Shown here: piece by piece, positions 56,285-64,000 of the stretch | How the letters are laid out: each line of letters starts with the position of its first letter | How positions within the stretch are numbered: position 1 is the stretch's first letter | Notes under the pieces: generated by a model | The model's input: the letters and a program-made list of their open reading frames with translations, nothing else | Told to the model about the DNA's origin: nothing | The model's database searches: none | Source of the DNA: Aralia elata | Taxonomy: Eukaryota; Streptophyta; Magnoliopsida; Apiales; Araliaceae | Assembly (NCBI GenBank): GCA_034770075.1 | Contig: CM068383.1 | Coordinates: forward strand, 44,969,222-45,033,221 | Length of the DNA: 64,000 nucleotides | Direction: 5' to 3' | Translations under genes and position numbers: made by a program

Positions 56285-59128
56285 TGTAACGAATGCGATT
56301 TTTGTGATTAAATAAAAATATTTATTGAGTTATATAAATATTTTTGTTAATTTATTTATTGAGTAAAATAAATAATTTATAAAGTTATGGTGAAAGAATT
56401 TATGTTAAATGTTTTTTTTTAAATGTGATTGGATGTGATTATTCTAATTTATAATTAAATTAGATGATTAAATGATTTATTTGAATAAATAATTTATTTG
56501 AGTAAGATAATTTATTTGGTGTTATTGTTAGTGGTTAAATAGAATTATTAATTAATTAGTAAGGTTTAATTGAATTTATTTAATAATAAGTTTAATTAAA
56601 TTAGAAGTGTGACATTTAAAACTATATGTTATAATGATTTATTAAAATAAATGAGAAAGTGTTTAATTCAGTTTTACCAAACAAGGCCCTATGACCTTTG
56701 TTTGGAAATAATGGGTTATTTTAATTTTGTTTTACCAAACAAGGCCTTAAGACCTTTAGTTAGAATAATAGATTATTTTAATTAATATTTGCCAAACAAG
56801 CCTTATGGCCTTTTGAATTTTGTAACTGATGAGTTAATAAGGAATACGTTATTATTTTTTAAGTTATCAGTTTTTATTTGTTTGTTAAAGCTTTATCAGT
56901 TAAAAAAAAAGAAGAACAGAGTATTGAGAGAGATGGAATTGAGAGCTCTGTGAATTAGAAAAGAGAGAGCAGAGCTTTGAGAGTTGAGGGAAAAGAGAGA
57001 AGTTGAGGAGAAGAACTTGGAGATTAGAGAGGAGAATTCCAAAACCAAAGGAGTATTAACCAAATTTTCTTTAGTAATAGAAGGTATAATTTTTCACTGT
57101 ATTTTAGTTCTCTGTATAAAATCTATTGGTTTAAAATATGAATTTCTTGGTAGTAAATATGTTTTAGATGATTATATGATGATTATATGATGATTATAAG
57201 TTAAATTGAAGGTGTTAATTTATGAATGTATGTTTAGAATTGAGTTTTGGTTTTCATAGAGTTTTATTTCATGTATGGTATATATATATATAAAATTGAT
57301 GTTTAATTTGGTTATTAATTGGTTAATTGATAATTGTTTATGATTATATGATGAAAAACAAGAAGAATGCAAGAAGAATGGTTTTAATTGGTTGAAAAAT
57401 GAATTTACAGAGCTTAATTTCATGAAAATGGCCAAAACTTAAATAAATTGTTTAACAGTGAAATTCTGGGGTTTAAATTGGTTGTTTATGTGTTAGAATG
57501 ATTAAAATGATTAGAAAACATGTTAGGTAAATGTTTTGTATCATATATGATGTCTGGGTATGTTGAATTTATGAGTTGAATGGTAGAATTCGTGAAATTT
57601 AGGCCTAAGCCTTCACTGTTCACGAATTAGCCGAGGAAGAAGAAGAAGTCTGCCGAGTCTCTCGCCCCGGCGAGAGAAATGCACTGACTTTCTTCGCCCC
57701 GGCGAGCCTCTCGCCCCAGCGAGAGTTTTGTTAAGAAAATCTTCGCCCCGGCGAGATTTTTGTTAAGCATTTTCCCGCCCCGGCAGTGGAACGGTATAAA
57801 AAAATAAAAAAATATATATATTTTTATTAATTTATTTTATGATTTTTGCTATGTGTTAAGACCTATAATAAAGTATTAAGTAATGAAATTCCAAGATGGT
57901 TGATACTTGTTGATTATGGTATGCTAAATGAGATATTATAATAAAATGAGATAAAGAGCAAGCCTAAAGTGCTTTTAATCTTGTGACTAATTATGTTACC
58001 ATTTTATAATTAAATGTATAGGTTGTTTAAGGATCATGAATTACTTAAATTTGTAATCTACGCTTGAGGCAAGTTTTCCTCCCTTAAACTTGAAAATTAT
58101 TTATAGCAAGATATTTCTTCCTTAAACTTGTTACTTTTATTTCAGCAAGTTTATTTTCTTGAACAAGTTAATTAACCTTAGCTTATTGTTATTCAAGCAA
58201 GGTTGATACCATGTTGAGTACTTATATTTTTTTCAGTTATTATATATTCGATCATTGATTGTCATTTAAATTCCAAATATACACTTGTTTGTTTGACTTT
58301 ATTGATGAATTAGACTAGCAAACCCTTATTGATTCAGCTAGTCCTTAGTTGATGAGTGATTTCAAAGACTTAGAATATTTTCTATACTTGTTCCAAGCCA
58401 AGTTCCTTTTGGTACGGATTCAGATGATAAACTGAGATGAACAACCCTAATATAGGGGACTACTTACGCGACAACGTTAAAATGTTTGTGCACAATACAT
58501 TGTACAAAGGGCTGATCCCCCTGAGTACGAGATGGATGGTTCATAGTCTATAAGATTGTTAAAGGTTAAGGTAGAAATACTTGATAACCTAGGACATAAT
58601 TCGAGGTCTTGTGACCCTCAGATATAACTTAAAATCTTGAAATCTACTGTTCTTGATTTAAGCATTCAAACGAGCTTTCAAATCTTGATTCCTTGTTGAT
58701 TGAATTCAGAAACCTATTATATCTCAGTTGATAATTAATTCATTCAAATATTATTGTTATCACACTTGTGGGCAATTGTTTGCTTACTCTTGCATTAAAC
58801 TTTGCAACGAAGATAGAGAAGTCGGACGAACCGTCCACAAGTAAAGGCAAGGGCAAGATGCCAAAGTAGCAAGAGATTTATTATCCACTTGATGTTTATT
58901 TGTATCAAAGACTTATTTAATATTATGTTTTATTCCGCACAGATGTAATTAAGGTTAGATAACCTGGGATTTGTTTCATTTAGAGATTGGTGATGTAACC
59001 CCGTTTGAGGGAAGATATTTCTTTAAGTTTATTTTAATTGTTCTTATTATGGGTAAATAGTTGTGAATGATTGATATAGTGATCACCAAATCAGTGGGAA
59101 TTAAGTACCCGGATTTGGGGTTGTCACA
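56285..59128 (+). mobile_element. Solo LTR of a Tekay-type element (inner), 2,844 bp
   Basis: TGTAACGAATGCGATTTTTG to GATTTGGGGTTGTCACA, flanked by CTTCT (56280-56284 and 59129-59133). It shares both ends with the 5' LTR at 61017-61971, so it is the full-length version of that LTR. G+C-rich repeats CTCGCCCCGGCGAG lie at 57651-57785 and TATAAA at 57795-57800. Open frames within (for example 56984-57190) are short and unsupported. Confidence 0.9.
57651..57800 (+). promoter_or_regulatory. LTR promoter: CTCGCCCCGGCGAG repeats and TATA box
   Basis: Five variants of (T)CTCGCCCCGGCGAGA between 57660 and 57785, then TATAAA at 57795-57800. The repeats are near-perfect palindromes. The same unit is seen at 1-120 in the other LTR. 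Confidence 0.75.
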
Positions 59129-59140
59129 CTTCTTCTACTA

Positions 59141-59525
59141 TACATGAAATAATTTCAGCATTATAACTGCTTATAGAATGAATATTTTTCAACTATATTT
59201 AAAATAAATTGAGCATTATAACTGCTTGCAAAATGAATATTCATTTACTATGTTTGAAATAAATCGGGCATTATAACTGTTTATAAAATGACTATTTGAC
59301 TATTATATTTGAGATAATTTTAGCATTATAACTGCTTATAAAATGAATATTCTTACTATATACTTGAAGAAAACCAGACATAGTAATTGCTTATAAAAGT
59401 ATATTTTCAACTTTATAAGAGAAATAAATCGGATATTATAACTGCTTGTAAATAGGACTTTTGTATTATATACTTAAAATAATTTGGGCATTATAGCTGC
59501 TTATAAAAGTATATTTTTACTAAAT
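59141..59525. repeat. AT-rich minisatellite, about 60-bp units
   Basis: About seven diverged copies of a unit containing GCATTATAACTGCTTATAAAA followed by a TATTT-rich part. One more copy lies at 56240-56284, so the inner solo LTR landed inside this array. Confidence 0.8.
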
Positions 59526-59809
59526 ATATAAAGAAAAATGAAAATAATAACCACTAGAGTAATACCTCTTGTAGTTGCTAGCTTTACTTCCAATCGCGTA
59601 GTGCTTCGATACTTCGAAAGTAAGTTTTATCTCACAATATCTCTTAGAATATAAATATAGAGTGTTTTTGCTCTTGAACTGCTCTTGAAAAGTAGTAAGG
59701 AATGAATGAACTGAGCTTGCTATTTATAGAAAAACCAAGTTTCACTAATTGCACGTTAGGGGCTCGACTTATTACACTTTAGTACCTAGGTTAATTACAC
59801 TTTCGTACC

Positions 59810-60035
59810 TAGCGTGTGTCAGGCGTAAGCCCGCGTGTGCCAGGCGTAAGCACGACAAAGCAGCTTGTTAGCGTAAGCACGACAAAACGTAAGCACGACA
59901 AAACGTAAGCACGACAAAGCACTTTATTAGTTTAAGCACGACACAGCAGCTTACTAAAAATAATTTGTCAGGATGCTTTTTGCTGAAATCGTGGAAAGCA
60001 TGACAAATCATTTTGTCAATGTAAGCACGACTAAG
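59810..60035. repeat. Short repeat cluster GTAAGCACGACAAA
   Basis: Seven or more copies of (C)GTAAGCACGACAAAGC with variants, three of them nearly adjacent (59870-59920). They lie upstream of the minus-strand TATA box at 59721-59728. Confidence 0.85.
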
Positions 60036-60369
60036 CAGCTTGACCAAAAAAAATTTATTTGACCAAATTCATCGTTTACACTATAAAATCACAAAACACC
60101 TAGTTTGAAATATCATTTGGATCTTTATTTAAGCACATATGATACAAAATTTGAATTTCATTGGGGTTTAAAATTTTAAACTTCTCGATACCTAGTTTTA
60201 GGTCACTAAATTAACCTCTAACCATATACGATCGTATTTATAAGCCTCATAAATATTCAAGGTATTACATTCACCCCTACTTGAAAGAATTTCGTCAACT
60301 TTATAACTAACTTTGGTCATTCAATATCATATTTATAAGTTCTATAAATATTCAGGATATTACAAATAT

Positions 60370-61016
60370 ACTAACTATTTATTATTTAATTAAGATTAAA
60401 TAATAAATAGGGTTAAATAATTAATCTATTATTATTTAATTAATATCGAATAATGATTAAAGAGTGTTTAAGTTAATAAACTAATTATTTATTATTTAAA
60501 TAAGATTAAGTAATAAATAATGATAAATACTCATTTAAATGTTATTTAATTAACATAAAAGTTAATAAATTAATTATTTGTTATTTAATATTAAAGAATA
60601 AATAAGGATAATAATTAATTAATTAATATTTAATTAATATTAAATAATAATTAAGGATAAATAAAGTTAATAAATTAATTATTTGTTATTTAATTAAGAT
60701 GAAATAATAAATAAGAGGTAATAATTATTTAATTAATATTAAATAGTAATTAAATACAAATACAATTAAATTAATTATTAATTATTAATTAATTAATATT
60801 AAATAATAATACACTAATAAATTAATTATTTATTATTATAAATAATAAATAAGAATTATTAACTAATAAGTAAAGACAAATAAGATTAATAATTTGATTA
60901 TTCAAATAATAAGTAAATATAATTAGTTATTATTTATTATTAAATAATAACTAAAGGTAATTAATTAATTACTATTTAACTAATATTAAATAGTAATTAA
61001 ATGAAGATGGAATTAA
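60370..61016. other. AT-rich low-complexity region
   Basis: Made of TAATTATTTAATTAATATTAAAT-like words with very few G or C. No gene. Probably the rest of the LTR interrupted at 54545, whose last 150 bases have the same composition, ended by the LTR start at 61017. Confidence 0.5.
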
Positions 61017-61971
61017 TGTAACGAATGTAATTTTTGTGAATAAATAAATTATTTATTGAGTTAAATAAATATTGTGTTAATTTATTTATTGAGTAAAATA
61101 AATAAATGATAAGTTATTGTGGAATAATTCATTTTAAGTGTAATTCTGTTAATTGTTATTTGAAGGTAATTTGATGTGTATACTCTAATTTAATTTAATA
61201 ATTAAATTAGATGATAGAATAAATTAGATGATAAAATGATTTATTTGAATAAACTGAGATGAACTGAGATTAACAACCCTAATATAGGGGATTAATTACG
61301 CAATAGCGTTTAAATGTTTGTGCACAATACATTGTACAAAGGGCTAATCCCCCGGAGTACGAGATGGATAGTCCATAGTCTACATGACTGTTAAAGGTTA
61401 CGGTAGAAATATTTGTTAACCTAGGACATAGTTCGAGGTCTTATGACCCTCAGATACACTTTTAATCTTGAATCCATATTCAGTTCTTGAGCTAAGCTAT
61501 CTATTGCGCTTTCAGATCTTTGATTTGTTGTTGATTGATTTCAGAAAGACTATTACTTCTCAGTTAAGATCTATTCCGTTAATTATATAAATGTTATTGT
61601 TATCATACTTGTGGGCAATTTTTTGCTCACACTTGCATAAAACATTGCAGCTAAACCTGAAAAGTCGGATGAGCCGTCTACTAGCAAGGGCAAGGGCAAG
61701 ATGAGCAAATGAAGATGTTTAATCTATTTGTTTTAGTTCTTTGTAATAAGACTTATTTAATTTTTATGTTTTAATTCCGCAACGATGTAATAAAGGTAGA
61801 TGACCTGGGGTTTGTTTATTTAAGAGATTTTAAGTTGTAATCCCTATTGTGGGAAGATATTTCATTCAGCTTAATTTAGTTGTCCTTTATTATGGGTAGT
61901 TAGTTATGAATGAATGATATAGTGAACACCAAATCTGAGGAATTGAAGTACTTAGATTTGAGGGTGTCACA
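61017..61971 (+). mobile_element. Tekay 5' LTR with large internal deletion
   Basis: Both ends match the complete LTR at 56285-59128, but sequence equal to about 56490-58430 is missing; the join lies near 61250-61265, where AACTGAGATGAACTGAGAT is duplicated. The lost part holds the G+C repeats and the TATA box. PBS TGGTATCAAAGTC starts at 61975. The element continues past the right edge. Confidence 0.85.
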
Positions 61972-62206
61972 GGTTGGTATCAAAGTCGTAGGTTAAGAAC
62001 CTTAGGTGGGGAACCTTAGGAGTTAGCCTTGTTAAGAAACGAAAATCTAGTGGTGTTAAAACTCTTATCGAGTTCTAAGGAATGAATTAAGGAAATTCAT
62101 TGAAGGTTAATAATAAAAGACTTTATGTGCTATAACTTATGTGTTATAACTTATGTGCTTGCGAGTAATATCGAGTAGTAATTAAACTTAAAATTTTGGT
62201 GGCAGG
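61972..62206 (+). other. Tekay primer site and leader
   Basis: TGGTATCAAAGTCGTAGG (61975-61992) is a tRNA-Met type primer site with two differences from the usual sequence. The short leader ends at the ATG at 62207. Confidence 0.75.
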
Positions 62207-62902
62207 ATGACTGATATAGGAGGATCCAGTCAGGATAGGGAGGAGGAGCCCCGAGATGTTCATGTAGTCCGGGAGCAGCTAGTGCAGAGGGAGCCATCCC
62301 CGTTGATCACAGTTGTAGGTCCTGAGTATGAGCCTGAGACTGATCCTGAGGAGGATCCTGAGGAGATTGAGGAGGGGGAAGAAGACCCTGAGGAGATACC
62401 ATTATCTTCCTTGGGTGTTCAGATGTATGAGCAGGTGTATGATCGCAACATAGAGTTGCAGGATAGGGTGGAGGAGTTAGAGGCGCGGGTGGCAGATCGT
62501 CAGACCACCATAAAGCAAAAGAATAATGAGATAGAGGAGCTTGACATACGTCTTGGAGACGTGGAATGGAAGCTGGTTCAGGTAGAGAGCCAGAAAGAGG
62601 AGTTATCAGCTGAGATAGAGAAACTGAAGAGTGAGCTGAGAGAAGAGTCGGTAAAGCGTGCTAGAGCCGAGGACGCGCTGCTGATCATGTAGATCATGTT
62701 GAGGACGAAATGCAGTCAAAGAAAGCCAAGATGGATGAGATGGAGCATGTTTTCCACACAGCAATGGATAGGGCATAGGATCGAGTTTTTCATTACCCAA
62801 CTCAGTTCGACGATTTACCGTGGTACGTGATGGATCGCAGGACGGTGATTCGTATTATAAAGCAAGAGCGCGACGAAGCCATGCGACGTGGAATGTCGTT
62901 AT
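62207..62902 (+). pseudogene. Extra coiled-coil ORF before Tekay gag (frameshifted)
   Basis: ATG at 62207. Residues 1-75 are acidic (EPETDPEEDPEEIEEGEEDP). Residues 80-160 form a long predicted coiled coil (LQDRVEELEARVADRQTTIK, LDIRLGDVEWKLVQVESQ). TAG at 62690-62692 ends this frame. A second frame from 62692 gives DHVEDEMQSKKAKMDEMEHV, another stop at 62776-62778 and then DDLPWYVMDRRTVIRIIKQE up to 62902, so an indel near 62680-62692 split the gene. It is not gag, which starts 300 bases later. I do not recognise a named family. Confidence 0.65.
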
Positions 62903-63199
62903 AGGTCGCGAGTAGCAGTAATAATAAGTTGTTTTCTAAGAATGTTAATATGATGTAAATCTCAAATGAGATAAATAAAGGATTAATTATGATGTGGTCT
63001 TGAAACTTTATGATTCCAGGGCAGATGATGTAAATAACTATGATGCTATCTATGTTATGTTTTGAAGCAGTAAATGAATAAAATACGAAAGTTTATCAAA
63101 TGTGTTATGTGTTAAATGTTATTTATAAATGTTTAAGTTAGGAGTTAAATGTTTAAGTAATTGAATAGTAATCTAATGGCACAAATTCTTAACAGGAAG

Positions 63200-64000
63200 A
63201 TGCCGCCAAGAAGAAGACCAACACGTCAACAAACTCCTGAGGGATCTACAAACAACAATGACGAAACTAACGTTAATCCAATGCAACAATTGGTAGATTT
63301 GTTAACGGGAGCATTTGCAAACCAACCCCAAGTTCAGGCCATGACTTTCAAAAACTTCAAGGTTGTTGGACCCCAGAATTTCAAAGGTCTATGAATCCGA
63401 TCGAAGCCCAAACATGGGTCATGGAGATGGAAAAAGTTTTTGACGTCGCTAGGGTCTGCGAGGACCAAAAGACTGCATTCGCAACATTTATGCTAAAATC
63501 GGAAGCTAGCTATTGGTGGCAAGCTAATAAAACTCGAGGTGGTCAAGGGATAATTCCGTGGGTTAGATTTAAGGAGATGTTTTTCGAAACATATTTTTCG
63601 GCGAGTGCACAGAATCAGATGGAGGTGCAATTTCTAGAGTTAAAGCAGGGTACAATGACGGTGCCTGAATATGCTGCAAGATTTAACGAATTGGCGAGGT
63701 TTGCGCCATATCAAGTTAATACGGATGAGAGGAACGCTAGAAGGGTTGAGCAGGGACTGAAGCCCTGGTTGTTTAGTCGGGTTTTGATGTTCCAATTGAA
63801 TGCATTTGCGGCAGTGCTGGAGAAGGCGATTATCGCCGAAGGAGGTAGTGATGCTCTATCTAAGTACAATCAGGAGTAAAAGAAGAAGAAGAATGAAAAT
63901 GAGAATAAGGCAAGTGGTAGCCATGGTGGCAGTGGACAGAAGAGAAAGTGGAATGATAACATTTATGCGGGAAGTCAGCAGGGAAATCAAAAGAAGAAGG
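63200..64000 (+). pseudogene. Tekay gag (broken, runs off the edge)
   Basis: MPPRRRPTRQQTPEG from ATG 63200, then QQLVDLLTGAFANQ. A shift near 63385-63394 leads to the next frame, with PIEAQTWVMEMEKVFDVARV, KSEASYWWQANK, VRFKEMFFETYFSAS, FLELKQGTMTVPEYAARFNE and RVEQGLKPWLFSRV: the retrotransposon gag domain of chromoviruses. TAA at 63877-63879, then the Lys-rich stretch before the zinc knuckle in the same frame up to the window end. Confidence 0.9.

Larger units (their letters stand above)
54546..60364 (-). mobile_element. Solo LTR of a Tekay-type element (outer), with nested LTR
   Basis: Flanked by AATAT (54541-54545 and 60365-60369), ending TG/CA. On the minus strand it starts TGTAATATCCTGAATATTT and ends GATTTCGGGGGCGTGACA. 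After subtracting the nested LTR and its duplication it is about 2,970 bp and has no internal region, hence a solo LTR. A minus-strand TATAAATA is at 59721-59728, with a short-repeat cluster (59810-60035) upstream of it. An AT-rich minisatellite lies at 59141-59525. Confidence 0.85.

Noticed and set aside
1..64000. Host single-copy gene, rRNA or tRNA gene, or organelle insert
   Set aside because: Every recognisable coding stretch belongs to a retroelement or the integrated virus; no rRNA or tRNA cloverleaf sequence was seen in either strand by eye.

Overview
This is plant nuclear DNA, most likely from a flowering plant. It carries Ty3/gypsy elements of the Tekay, Athila and Tat types, Ty1/copia elements, and an integrated caulimovirid (endogenous pararetrovirus). 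I see no intact single-copy host gene. Almost every base belongs to, or lies between, mobile elements nested in one another.

Layout. 1-1712: piece of a minus-strand Tekay-type LTR. 1713-13405: two florendovirus-like endogenous pararetrovirus copies in head-to-head orientation. The minus copy (1713-5890) is partial. The plus copy (about 5896-13405) looks like one whole genome opened at its tRNA-Met primer site. Both are broken. 13561-14047: another minus-strand LTR start. 14048-20536: internally deleted Athila-type element, carrying a 2,364-bp minus-strand solo LTR in its gag (TSD CCCAG). 20537-21377 and 49084-52593: the two ends of a minus-strand Ty3 element with unusual RT-like frames. Between these ends lies a copia complex in the order truncated LTR, RT-RNase H, complete LTR, gag-protease-integrase. 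That complete LTR is split by a 19,283-bp Tat-type retrotransposon (24563-43845, TSD ATCAT). 52594-64000: Tekay-type LTRs, including a solo LTR (54546-60364, TSD AATAT) which holds another solo LTR (56285-59128, TSD CTTCT). A Tekay element begins at 61017 and runs off the right edge.

The Tat-type element is the richest object. It has nearly identical LTRs, a gag-protease frame with a G-patch, and a predicted 167-nt intron that joins gag-protease in frame to the polymerase. The polymerase includes RT, two RNase H domains and an integrase. Two antisense genes of the plant-mobile-domain (PMD/DUF7745-like) kind follow, one with three well-supported exons. Its 3' region holds a satellite-like array of 35-bp monomers organised as a 140-bp higher-order repeat. 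Four point lesions make the sense polyprotein defective.

The most interesting cross-element pattern is that six LTRs, from at least four unrelated lineages, each have a dense cluster of short repeats or palindromes just upstream of the TATA box (G+C-rich in five of the six). The repeat sequence differs in each. One Tekay 5' LTR has lost exactly the segment containing that cluster and the TATA box.
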